This document shows positions 36,472-44,650 of a DNA stretch of 64,000 nucleotides, one piece after another. The DNA comes from Methanococcus maripaludis C5. Lineage in GTDB: Archaea > AGJL01 > Methanococci > Methanococcales > Methanococcaceae. The notes below the pieces were generated by a model that was not told the DNA's origin, ran no database searches, and saw only the letters and a list, made by a program, of their open reading frames with translations. The stretch is taken from NCBI RefSeq assembly GCF_000016125.1, contig NC_009135.1, positions 1,116,001 through 1,180,000 of the forward strand. Reading direction: 5' to 3'. The first letter of the stretch is position 1. Each line of letters starts with the position of its first letter. The translations under genes were made by a program, and so were the position numbers.

Positions 36472-37572
36472 ATGATTTTACATCCAAGACCTTCCCCAAT
36501 TGCTGCAGCAATGTACCAGTTACGAGATATTGGTGTTGATGCAATTATTCTCCACGGGCCGAGTGGGTGCTGTTTTAGAACTGCGAGACTTCTTGAAATT
36601 GATGGAATAAGAGTTTTTACCAGCGCAATGGGTGAAAATGATTTTATTTTTGGTGCAATGGATAAATTAAGAGAAGTAATAGCGGAAGTTTTAGAATATT
36701 TAAAAAAGGAAGCTCCAAAAGACGAAAAATACAAAATTGGAATTGTTGGAACCTGCGCAAGCATGATTATTGGAGAAGATCTTGAAAGCTTAATCGATGA
36801 CTTTGAAGACATAATAATTCCAGTAGATATTCACAGCGGCCTTGTTGATAACACAGTTGGTGCAATAAGGGCGATGGATGGCGCGTTGAATGCTGGATTA
36901 ATCGACTATTCCGAATATGAAAGGCAGAAAAAAATGCTTGTTTGTGCAACTGATGTTGAAAAAAAGCGAGGAATGGCTAAAAGTAGGTATTTAAAACCTA
37001 CATACGAAGACGACCTTGAAAAAGTTATGGATATTTTAAAAGAAACCGATAAAAAAATAAAACAGGGTAAAAATGTAAAAATTGCCTGTGTTTTGAATGC
37101 GAAAAAAGAAACCGCATACCTATTTTCTGACCCGCTCTTAGAACTTAATAAACACTTCAAATGTATTAATATTGCAAATCTCGATGAAAATATCGGTTTT
37201 GATAAAGTAAGGGCAGATACTAAAAATATTTCAGAAGAATTTAGTGAAAATGGATTTAAAATAGATTATATTACAGGCGGACTTGACGAATATCCGATAA
37301 CTGGTGAAAAAGCATTGGATTACTTAAAAGAAATTAATCCGGATATTGTTATTGTGTCAGGAGTTCCTCATGCATTATTAATTGAAGATTTAAAAGAACT
37401 TAATCCCGATGTGATAACTGTGGGAATAAGTGATGGCCCAAGGTTATATCATCCAATAAAAGAAGTCTACAATTACGGAATAATCGAACTCGATGCCCAT
37501 GCAAAAGTTCTTGGAAAGAAAAATATTGTAAAATCGAGATTTGGGGAAATTTTAAGTTTCCTGAAATTCTAA
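36472..37572 (+). CDS. cfbD: Ni-sirohydrochlorin a,c-diamide reductive cyclase, catalytic subunit
   Basis: 366 residues of the NifD-like family: HGPSGCCFRTARL (Cys33/34), GIVGTCASMI (Cys95), PVDIHSGLVDNTVG and SGVPHALLIEDL. With the NifH-like CfbC it reduces and cyclises Ni-sirohydrochlorin diamide in the making of coenzyme F430, the nickel cofactor of methyl-coenzyme M reductase. CfbC is not in this window. A region of 238 bases without a gene precedes it, containing AT-rich promoter-like DNA. Confidence 0.95.
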   Translation: MILHPRPSPIAAAMYQLRDIGVDAIILHGPSGCCFRTARLLEIDGIRVFTSAMGENDFIFGAMDKLREVIAEVLEYLKKEAPKDEKYKIGIVGTCASMIIGEDLESLIDDFEDIIIPVDIHSGLVDNTVGAIRAMDGALNAGLIDYSEYERQKKMLVCATDVEKKRGMAKSRYLKPTYEDDLEKVMDILKETDKKIKQGKNVKIACVLNAKKETAYLFSDPLLELNKHFKCINIANLDENIGFDKVRADTKNISEEFSENGFKIDYITGGLDEYPITGEKALDYLKEINPDIVIVSGVPHALLIEDLKELNPDVITVGISDGPRLYHPIKEVYNYGIIELDAHAKVLGKKNIVKSRFGEILSFLKF

Positions 37573-37662
37573 GAATTTTCTTTTTTAAATAGTCAAATAT
37601 TAATAAAATCATGGGAATATTTTAATTGGATTTTATTGTTACCATTTTTACGAGGGAAAATA

Positions 37663-38610
37663 ATGCAGAAACCATGGGTTGAAAAATACAGGCCAGAAAC
37701 ACTTCCTGAAGTCGTTGGACACCACGAAATTATCAAAAGACTTACAAATTATGTTGAAAAAAAGTCAATGCCCCACTTACTCTTTAGTGGTTCTCCAGGA
37801 GTTGGAAAAACAACTGCAGCACTTGCTCTTGCAAAAGATTTATACGGGGAAACTTGGAGAGAAAATTTCCTTGAATTAAACAGTTCTGATGAAAGGGGAA
37901 TCGATGTAATCAGAACCAAAGTAAAAGACTTTGCAAGAACAAAACCTATTGGGGATGCCCCATTTAAAGTCATATTTTTAGATGAAAGTGATGCTTTAAC
38001 GTCAGATGCTCAAAACGCACTTAGAAGAACCATGGAAAAATATTCTGATATTTGCAGGTTTATTTTAAGCTGTAATTATCCAAGTAAGATTATTCCTCCA
38101 ATTCAATCAAGATGTGCAATTTTTAGATTTTCACCGTTAAAAACTGAAGATTTAGTTGAAAATTTAAAAGATATTTCTGAAAAAGAAACATTAACTCTTG
38201 AAAAAGGAGGAATTGATGCGATAATCTATGTTTCAGAAGGGGACATGAGAAAAGCAATCAATGTTTTACAGACTGCAGCAGCAGTTTCCGATACCGTAAC
38301 TGAAGAAATAGTTTACAAAGTTGCTTCTAAAGCGAGACCTGACGAAATCAAAAAAATGACTCATCTTGCATTGAATGGAAAATTCGTTGAAGCAAAAGAA
38401 CAGCTCTATAACTTGATGATTGACTGGGGAATGAGTGGAGAAGATATATTAATTCAAGTATTTAGGGAAGTTCCAAATTTAGACATTTCTGAAAAAGAAA
38501 AGGTGCATTTAGTCGAAGCAATTGGTGAATGCGACTTTAGAATCGTTGAAGGCTCAAACGAAAGAATACAGTTAAGCGCACTCCTTGCAAAAATGGGAAT
38601 TTTAGAATAA
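37663..38610 (+). CDS. rfcS: Replication factor C small subunit
   Basis: 315 residues from ATG 37663 (MQKPWVEKYRPETL), with CGAGGGA upstream. AAA+ clamp loader: Walker A SGSPGVGKTTAAL, Walker B VIFLDESDAL, the SRC motif in IQSRCAIF. No intein interrupts it. Loads PCNA on DNA together with the large subunit. Confidence 0.97.
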   Translation: MQKPWVEKYRPETLPEVVGHHEIIKRLTNYVEKKSMPHLLFSGSPGVGKTTAALALAKDLYGETWRENFLELNSSDERGIDVIRTKVKDFARTKPIGDAPFKVIFLDESDALTSDAQNALRRTMEKYSDICRFILSCNYPSKIIPPIQSRCAIFRFSPLKTEDLVENLKDISEKETLTLEKGGIDAIIYVSEGDMRKAINVLQTAAAVSDTVTEEIVYKVASKARPDEIKKMTHLALNGKFVEAKEQLYNLMIDWGMSGEDILIQVFREVPNLDISEKEKVHLVEAIGECDFRIVEGSNERIQLSALLAKMGILE

Positions 38611-38640
38611 ACTTTTTTTAAATTTTTTAATACTAAAAAA

Positions 38641-39210
38641 TTATTTTACGTAATTTATAACGTCTTTTCTTCTTTCAGGCGCAGATTTTGGAGTTTCCAT
38701 CAATTTATAACCAAATGCAATTCCATAGTACGGCTCAAAGTCTTCGGGAATATTCAATTTTTTAACATTTTCAGTTGTAAAATATGGCCTTACAAGACCG
38801 AGCCAAATTGAACCGATATTCATGCTCTCTGCTGCCAAAAGCATGTTCTGAATTGCCGCAGAACAGTCAACAATCGCTGAATGCGCGTTTTTATTTCCTG
38901 AAACAATTATTAACGTTGGAGCTTCGTATATAATATTGTATTTTGGATTGCCCATTGCATTTATAAGACTTTCAGGCAGATTTTTCATTGATGTTGGATT
39001 TTCTGCAAGCGTTTTCTTTGATACAGTGTTTATTTCGTCGAGCAAATTCTTGTTCTGAATTACTGTAAAGTGCCAGGGCTGTTCATTTAACGCGGTTGGC
39101 GCATAAATTGCAGCTTCTATTATCGCTTCGATTTCGCTGTCTTTTATCTGATCTTTTTTGAATTTTCGAACACTTCTTCTGTTTTTTATTGTTTCTAAAA
39201 CTTGATTCAT
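38641..39210 (-). CDS. Nitroreductase-family flavoprotein
   Basis: 189 residues: NRRSVRKFKKDQI (FMN phosphate contact), APTALNEQPWHFTVI, AAIQNMLLAAESMNIGSIWLG and GIAFGY. FMN-dependent NAD(P)H oxidoreductase; substrate unknown. It lies 9 bases after the LUD-domain gene, so the two are probably cotranscribed. GGGAT precedes the ATG. Confidence 0.92.
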   Translation of the reverse strand: MNQVLETIKNRRSVRKFKKDQIKDSEIEAIIEAAIYAPTALNEQPWHFTVIQNKNLLDEINTVSKKTLAENPTSMKNLPESLINAMGNPKYNIIYEAPTLIIVSGNKNAHSAIVDCSAAIQNMLLAAESMNIGSIWLGLVRPYFTTENVKKLNIPEDFEPYYGIAFGYKLMETPKSAPERRKDVINYVK

Positions 39211-39219
39211 AATATCCCG

Positions 39220-39861
39220 TTAAAATCCAAGGCTCTTTCCTATCACAAGGACTGTCACGTCTGTAAGCATTGGTCTTCTTTTAATTACTGAATAGATTCT
39301 ACAAGCCCGCGTTTCTGCATCACAGTTTACACAGTATCCTGTTTTTATGCATGGGTTTAAAAATCCCAATCTTTTCATATTCTTTGGAGCTGCTTCCATT
39401 TTGATTCTTTCAAACGCAGTATCGATGTCCTTACATAATTTATTCAATCCGACAACGATTATTACTTTTTTCGGGCCAAAGACCATTGCAGAAACCCGAT
39501 TTCCAACTCCATCGATATTTACGAGTTCTCCTGCTGTCGTAATTGCATTTGTGCTTGAAATAAATATGTCAGACGTCAGTTGTTGTCTCATTACATCCAT
39601 TTTTTCTTCTGGCGTAAGTTTAGGGTCTTTGTGGTCTAAAATCACCGCACCTTTTTCCCTCGCCTGCTCTGCGATATTTAAGGATTGGACTGTAACCGAA
39701 CCGCCAAAACCAATTTTAGTTCCGGTTCCGACAAAATTTATAATATATTTAGAAACTTCGCTTTCATCTTCAAAATAATACGCGTCAAAAAGGTTTTTCT
39801 TCAAAGCTTCTACGAGTTTTTTGCCAGTTAGGTCGCTATGCCACTTGTGAACTTCCTGCAT
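39220..39861 (-). CDS. LUD-domain (DUF162) protein
   Basis: 213 residues of the LutC/YkgG-like LUD family: GFGGSVTVQSLNI, ILDHKDPKL, DIFISSTNAITTAGELVNIDGVGNRV, and a C-terminal CVNCDAETRACRIY with cysteines. The family occurs in lactate utilisation but LutA/LutB are absent here, so the role is open. GTGA precedes ATG 39861. Confidence 0.88.
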   Translation of the reverse strand: MQEVHKWHSDLTGKKLVEALKKNLFDAYYFEDESEVSKYIINFVGTGTKIGFGGSVTVQSLNIAEQAREKGAVILDHKDPKLTPEEKMDVMRQQLTSDIFISSTNAITTAGELVNIDGVGNRVSAMVFGPKKVIIVVGLNKLCKDIDTAFERIKMEAAPKNMKRLGFLNPCIKTGYCVNCDAETRACRIYSVIKRRPMLTDVTVLVIGKSLGF

Positions 39862-39950
39862 TTTTTCACTCTAAAAACGTTTCTTGATTAACTCTTTAAA
39901 AAAAGTCATGTAAATAATCTATGTTTATAAAAATTGGAATTTAAAAGACA

Positions 39951-40031
39951 TTATTTGCCAGTAATAAATTTCAAAAGTCCGAGTAAAACAATTATCGTTA
40001 AAGCGATAACAAATATTCCTTCGAGTCCCAT
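39951..40031 (-). CDS. 26-residue membrane peptide
   Basis: A single hydrophobic helix with a short basic end (MGLEGIFVIALTIIVLLG, then LKFITGK). GGTG lies 6 bases before the ATG. No family is recognised. It is between, and on the same strand as, the ECF-type transporter gene and the LUD gene; it may be a subunit of a membrane complex. Confidence 0.5.
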   Translation of the reverse strand: MGLEGIFVIALTIIVLLGLLKFITGK

Positions 40032-40098
40032 TTTAACACCGATATTTAGTTTGTTAAAAGTTATAGGTCGATATACTATTTAAAATTTAAAAAACGTT

Positions 40099-40701
40099 TT
40101 ATTTCCATCGGATCTGAAAATCTGGCATTTCTAATTTTTTATCCAATATTACAATTACTATAAACACCAATAAAAATGAGAGTATTTTATCTAGTAAATT
40201 TGCAAAAAATCCAGTAATATTTACTGCTAAAAACACATTAAATCCCTTTTCAATTAAAATTTGAGTTATTTTATCAATTTGATCCCCTGCAACACCCCCA
40301 AGAGCCATATAACTTATCGTATTTCCAACGATCGCAGTTAATATCGAAATAAAAATAGATGCGCCAAGAACCGTTTTTATGTTAAATGGATGTTCTTTGA
40401 AAATATATCCTGCAATAAATCCGACCAAAATATTAACAAATGTAAAATAAAAATATCCGGGATCCACCAAAAAACCAAGAATGATGCTTGTTAACAATCC
40501 AACAAGTGCGCCCATAAATGGACCCATTAAAACCCCTGCAAGAATTGTTCCAACCGTATTCAAAAATGCAGGAAAATTCAAAATAGAAACCAGTTGTACC
40601 CCAATTATATTAATTCCGATTGAAAAAATTATCAAATACCGATAAAGTACTTTTTTATAGCTTTCACGATCGTTTTGTAATGCCCTTAACTCCTCTTTCA
40701 A
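40099..40701 (-). CDS. ECF-type transporter substrate-binding (S) subunit-like protein
   Basis: 200 residues with about six hydrophobic segments. FPAFLNTVGTILAGVLMGPFMGALVGLLTS resembles S components of energy-coupling-factor vitamin/metal importers; the stretch is split here for reading: PAFLNTVGTILAG, then GPFMGALVGLLTS. Substrate unknown, and no ATPase or T component lies nearby. The start is TTG 40701 with GAGGGGAT upstream. Confidence 0.65.
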   Translation of the reverse strand: MKEELRALQNDRESYKKVLYRYLIIFSIGINIIGVQLVSILNFPAFLNTVGTILAGVLMGPFMGALVGLLTSIILGFLVDPGYFYFTFVNILVGFIAGYIFKEHPFNIKTVLGASIFISILTAIVGNTISYMALGGVAGDQIDKITQILIEKGFNVFLAVNITGFFANLLDKILSFLLVFIVIVILDKKLEMPDFQIRWK

Positions 40702-40849
40702 AATATCCCCTCATCTGACTGATAACTGTTTTTTTGTTGGGATTATAAATATTATATTTTTTAAATTGGAATTTAATGTTAAAAACTTTTTCGTTATATA
40801 CTTTAAAAATAATTTAAAAATTTAGAAAAAGAAGTTTATTTAAATTTAA

Positions 40850-41272
40850 TTAGAATATTTTTTTCAAATTTTCAATTGCTGTTTTCAATATATTCAATAA
40901 GTATCTACCATATAATTTAAATCTAAATTCCCCTTTTGTGATTATTCCTTTTTTCAAACAGTAATCAACCAGTAAATCTTTAGCTTTTATTGTGATAAAC
41001 CGATCTATTAAAACCACCACCAATATAAAAAATACATTTTGAAGTTGCAAATATTCAACAGGAACTGCTGGAAGTAGGATTTTTAAATAACATAACAAAT
41101 AAATGAGTATTATTAAAAATAAAATCATTATCAGGTACAATAATACAATGATCAATAAACGTACTCCAAATTTTGCACGATGTCTCAGATCAACTTCATA
41201 AACGGTATAGCATGTTTTTAAGAGTATTAATAATGCGGTTAAAAATACTAATGCCGAAATTAATTCGATCAC
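40850..41272 (-). CDS. Small membrane protein, paralog of next gene
   Basis: 140 residues with a hydrophobic N-terminal helix, two central helices and a C-terminal KDLLVDYCLKKGIITKGEF segment. Starts at GTG 41272 after AAGGGG. It shares layout and C-terminal motif (ILVVVLIDRF... then K..LVDYCLKKG) with the 119-residue product of the gene 45 bases upstream, so the two arose by duplication. Function unknown. Confidence 0.6.
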   Translation of the reverse strand: MIELISALVFLTALLILLKTCYTVYEVDLRHRAKFGVRLLIIVLLYLIMILFLIILIYLLCYLKILLPAVPVEYLQLQNVFFILVVVLIDRFITIKAKDLLVDYCLKKGIITKGEFRFKLYGRYLLNILKTAIENLKKIF

Positions 41273-41317
41273 GTTTAAACCCCTTTAAATTTTGTAAAAC
41301 CCCAAATTTTATTAAAT

Positions 41318-41677
41318 TTATTTTTTTACGTCAGTCTTTTTAATTAATCCATTTTTAAGACCGTAATTTACAGCCTGCTTACTTGAAAATACTGAAACTA
41401 AATATGTACCAATAAGGGGAATAATAAAGGCAATCCCTAACTGAATTTCAGATGATTGACTTTGAAATACTTCAAAAGCTGGAAGAGTTTTAAACAAAAT
41501 TCCAACAAACCCGCACAAAAAAAAGGTCGCCAGTAAAAGCAGGACAGACTCCTCAAACTCTATAAATTTATTATTCTGAGAATTTTCATAACCTAAAAAA
41601 GCATTATCTATGGTACTAATTACCTTTTTGAATGTTAACACTATTGACATCAGTAGTAAAGCACCAAATAAACCCAA
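41318..41677 (-). CDS. Small membrane protein, paralog of previous gene
   Basis: 119 residues: an N-terminal helix (GLFGALLLMSIVLTF), two central helices and a C-terminal SKQAVNYGLKNGLIKKTD like that of its paralog. TTG 41677 has no ribosome binding site and stop codons precede it in frame, but the residue aligns with the paralog's start. An ATG with GGGGAG upstream (41730) opens a different frame ending at 41650, so a frameshift near the start is also possible. Confidence 0.5.
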   Translation of the reverse strand: MGLFGALLLMSIVLTFKKVISTIDNAFLGYENSQNNKFIEFEESVLLLLATFFLCGFVGILFKTLPAFEVFQSQSSEIQLGIAFIIPLIGTYLVSVFSSKQAVNYGLKNGLIKKTDVKK

Positions 41678-41869
41678 CTACTAAATGCTCTAGATGACGT
41701 ATGGATCACTAAAATACTACCTAGACTCATAACAACTCCCCGCCCCAATTAAAAACTATATGTCGTGAACCAAATTATTAAATAAATTTTATTTAAAAAT
41801 TCTGGTTTAATTTAAAAAAACCACTTGAAAAAGTTTATTTTATATCTTTAAAAAAAATTTTAAAACAGT

Positions 41870-42316
41870 TTAGATATATACGTAAAATTCCCTTTCGAGA
41901 ACTACTATTTTTTCGCCTTCTCCTTCAGGTTTTTCAACAACAATTTCAAACCTGTCTCTTCCGGATACGTCCTGAACTGCAAATCCTAAAACATATTGCA
42001 ATTCTTCGTCTTCGGTAAAGAGTTTAACGTCTGTTTTGAACCGTCTTGCAAGTCTTGAAATTTCCCTCAAAGCAAGTTTTAGCTCTGTAAAGAGGAAAAT
42101 GTAGTCTTTTACGTAGTCGATCTGTTCTTGTGTGCCCGTAATTACAGGGTACTCCTTATCTCTCATTTCGTCTTTTTTTATTTCGTATCCAATATCACAG
42201 ACGCATGAAAGCCTTCCGATAATTGATTGAGGAAGTCCAGGAGGTAGTGGAACTTCTATTATTTGTTCTTCGTTTTCGTTTTCTGTTTCATTCTCAATAT
42301 TTTTATCAATTTCCAT
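41870..42316 (-). CDS. Unknown protein in marker 7 operon
   Basis: 148 residues. The first ~20 are Glu/Asn-rich; then PPGLPQSIIGRLSCVCDIGYEI and a helical/beta body ending in EREFYVYI. I do not recognise the family. It lies 31 bases after the marker 7 gene on the same strand, so it is probably part of the same methanogen-specific unit. Confidence 0.6.
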   Translation of the reverse strand: MEIDKNIENETENENEEQIIEVPLPPGLPQSIIGRLSCVCDIGYEIKKDEMRDKEYPVITGTQEQIDYVKDYIFLFTELKLALREISRLARRFKTDVKLFTEDEELQYVLGFAVQDVSGRDRFEIVVEKPEGEGEKIVVLEREFYVYI

Positions 42317-42347
42317 GATTTCCCCTATTTTCTTGATAATCGTTAAA

Positions 42348-43262
42348 TTAAGCGTTTTGTTCAGCAGTTTTAACTTCTGATGTTGATTTTAACTTGATGA
42401 GTATATAATTTTTCATCTCAGACCTTGTGATGTATGCGATGTCTTTTAAAAGGTACTTACCAATCTTAACATTTTCGATCTCTTCGTGGCTTCTATCGTA
42501 ATCCATTTTGATCCTTAAACCATCGAGCTGAGTTACAATCGGCATCGGAGCAAGAAGTCCACGAACTTCATCTATTCTTTTTTCGATTTCGTCTTTTAAA
42601 ACTACTGGCGGAATAATCGGAGGATCGTATGAAAGTTCTAATCTTTTATCGTTTATTTTTTTGGTAACTTCATCAATCATTCGTCTTAGTGCCCTTATTT
42701 CTTCCCCTTTTCTAAGTCTCTGCGCTCGTCTTCCAAGGTCTCCAACGTAGGTGTATGGAATATCGAGAGTTTCAGGGCCCCCAGTTACAACGAGAGGAAG
42801 GTCGATTTTAAAAAGGTGGGTTTTATCTAAAATACAGGATTCAAAGTTTCCCATAACATAAATTGCGATGTCGTGCTCTTGAATAAGCCGTTTTTCCCTT
42901 TCAGTGATCTGGCTTATGCTTTTTCCAGCCCCGTGTGCAAGCCCGATCATATTTGGTTTTGCACCAAATTTCCTGACATATTCAGAAACATCGCATGCAA
43001 TGTGGGGTAAGTGGTGTCTTGAAAGACTTGGAGATACTATCGCAATTTCAATTCCTGCAAGAGGGGTTTCTACTATTTTTCCCTTGTAGCTTTTTGCCTC
43101 TTCCTTGAAATTTTCGATTTCGTTGTGGGGAATTGCAATCGTCATGTAGACATCGAGCTGCATTACGTGCTCCTGGATTACAAATCCGCCAACGTCTTCA
43201 ATCCATTCCTTCAAAATATTGTTTTTGTAGACTCCCCCTTCATATCTGATTATCTCATACAT
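42348..43262 (-). CDS. Methanogenesis marker protein 7
   Basis: 304 residues from ATG 43262 (MYEIIRYEGGVY), with GGTGG upstream; the frame opens at 43313. The sequence, with IEIAIVSPSLSRHHLPH, GLAHGAGKS and VVTGGPETLDIPYTYVGDLG, matches the marker 7 family, found only in methanogens and, in one species, reported as part of the methyl-coenzyme M reductase activation complex. It follows the CBS gene by 19 bases. Confidence 0.85.
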   Translation of the reverse strand: MYEIIRYEGGVYKNNILKEWIEDVGGFVIQEHVMQLDVYMTIAIPHNEIENFKEEAKSYKGKIVETPLAGIEIAIVSPSLSRHHLPHIACDVSEYVRKFGAKPNMIGLAHGAGKSISQITEREKRLIQEHDIAIYVMGNFESCILDKTHLFKIDLPLVVTGGPETLDIPYTYVGDLGRRAQRLRKGEEIRALRRMIDEVTKKINDKRLELSYDPPIIPPVVLKDEIEKRIDEVRGLLAPMPIVTQLDGLRIKMDYDRSHEEIENVKIGKYLLKDIAYITRSEMKNYILIKLKSTSEVKTAEQNA

Positions 43263-43281
43263 CTTTTCCACCTTGTAAGGA

Positions 43282-44247
43282 TTAGAAATCAATCCTAACA
43301 GTAATAGTTCCAAAAGTCTTCATGCTCTTTTCAAATAACGTTACATCCGTAATTATCCTTTGAATCGATGATTTCTCATCTACGAGCGTAATGTGATCAG
43401 TTATGATTATTTCTTCGAATTTAGGTTTTTCGATTAATTTCAGTACTTCTTTTATAATATTTAATTCGAGAAGGTTTATAAGTTTCGTGTTTATCGAAAG
43501 GTGGTCAACTTTACCCTGTCTTTTCATTATTTTTGCAATTGGCTCCCATTCTCTATCTGAAATTTCGATGAAATCTTCTTTTTCACTTATTATGTGGCCT
43601 CTCGCACCCATTAAAACAATTATTTCGTCTGCGAGTTCTTCAACTTTTTTAGGGTCGTCCCCGTAGAAGTAGATGTTTGTTATGTGACTGCATTTGTTTA
43701 TTTTTGGTTCAGGACTGTATATTTCAGAAGTTCTTACGATGTCCCCTTTAGTAACGATCCCTTTAAGGTTTCCATCTTCAATAACAAGAATTCTTCCAAT
43801 ATCATTCTTTACCATTATTTTCTGAGCTTCTGAAGCTGACAGGTAAGGTGAACTTGATACAAGTTCTTCCTTTTTAGTCATTATGTCTTTTATTTTTAAT
43901 TTCTTTAATTTTGACATCGATGATTTTTTAGTTCTTAAATCTTCAAATGTAGCAATTCCAACAAGCTCTTTTTTTGAATTTAATACTGGATACCCCATAT
44001 GCCTGTATTTTTTTATAAGCGCCCCGAGTTCATCGATTGATTCGTCTTCATTAAGAGTAACGAGATCTTTTGTCATTATGTCATTTACAACAATCTTGTC
44101 GAGAACCTTTAAATCGTAAAGCCTTACAAGATCGCTTTCTGATTCCTTGATAAAGTTAGTTATGTACTTAAATACGTAATTTATTGAATCGTGCTCCATT
44201 CCAATGTTGTATACTCTTTCTATCGTTGAAAGCTTCCTGAATAACAT
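43282..44247 (-). CDS. CBS-domain protein with extra C-terminal domain
   Basis: 321 residues from ATG 44247 (MLFRKLSTIERV), preceded by GGTGG. Two CBS motifs (NDIMTKDLVTLNEDESI, DIMTKKEELVSSSPYL) lie in the middle. The C-terminal ~140 residues (YFYGDDPKKVEELADE, MGARGHIISEKEDF...) form a separate domain I cannot name. CBS pairs bind ATP, AMP or S-adenosylmethionine. It heads the unit with marker 7 and the 148-residue protein. Confidence 0.85.
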   Translation of the reverse strand: MLFRKLSTIERVYNIGMEHDSINYVFKYITNFIKESESDLVRLYDLKVLDKIVVNDIMTKDLVTLNEDESIDELGALIKKYRHMGYPVLNSKKELVGIATFEDLRTKKSSMSKLKKLKIKDIMTKKEELVSSSPYLSASEAQKIMVKNDIGRILVIEDGNLKGIVTKGDIVRTSEIYSPEPKINKCSHITNIYFYGDDPKKVEELADEIIVLMGARGHIISEKEDFIEISDREWEPIAKIMKRQGKVDHLSINTKLINLLELNIIKEVLKLIEKPKFEEIIITDHITLVDEKSSIQRIITDVTLFEKSMKTFGTITVRIDF

Positions 44248-44538
44248 TAAACCACCATAACTGATAACGAGATAATGATTGATCAAAATTATTAACTCAT
44301 ATATTATAAAACATATAAAAAACAAACACTATTGAAAATCCATACTAGAGATTATCTTTTTTAAACACACCAATAAACCCTAATTTTTGAATTTGATTTC
44401 TAATTTGCGTTATTTTTAAATTAACTTAATCGACTTAATTGACTTGAAAATAAAAAAATATAAAATGAAAAATTTAATTGGTTGTTATTTTACTTGTATT
44501 ATTAGTTTTATTATTAGTTTTATTCACATTTTCGTGTT

Positions 44539-44637
44539 TTATTCGTTATTATTAATTGTTTTGTGGAGGAAAAATGCTGAACCCCCCCATAAAACAATTG
44601 CCCCGAATAAGAACATTATTATGGCACCGGTACTCAT
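44539..44637 (-). CDS. metS: MetS-like small subunit of the NSS transporter
   Basis: 32 residues with one membrane helix: MSTGAIIMFLFGAIVLWGG then SAFFLHK. This matches the MetS small subunits that accompany sodium-dependent NSS-family (MetP-type) amino-acid transporters in bacteria. GGAGGT lies 7 bases before ATG 44637; the gap after the transporter gene is 13 bases. A run of seven G inside the gene is in frame. Confidence 0.85.
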   Translation of the reverse strand: MSTGAIIMFLFGAIVLWGGSAFFLHKTINNNE

Positions 44638-44650
44638 TTTATCTACCTCC

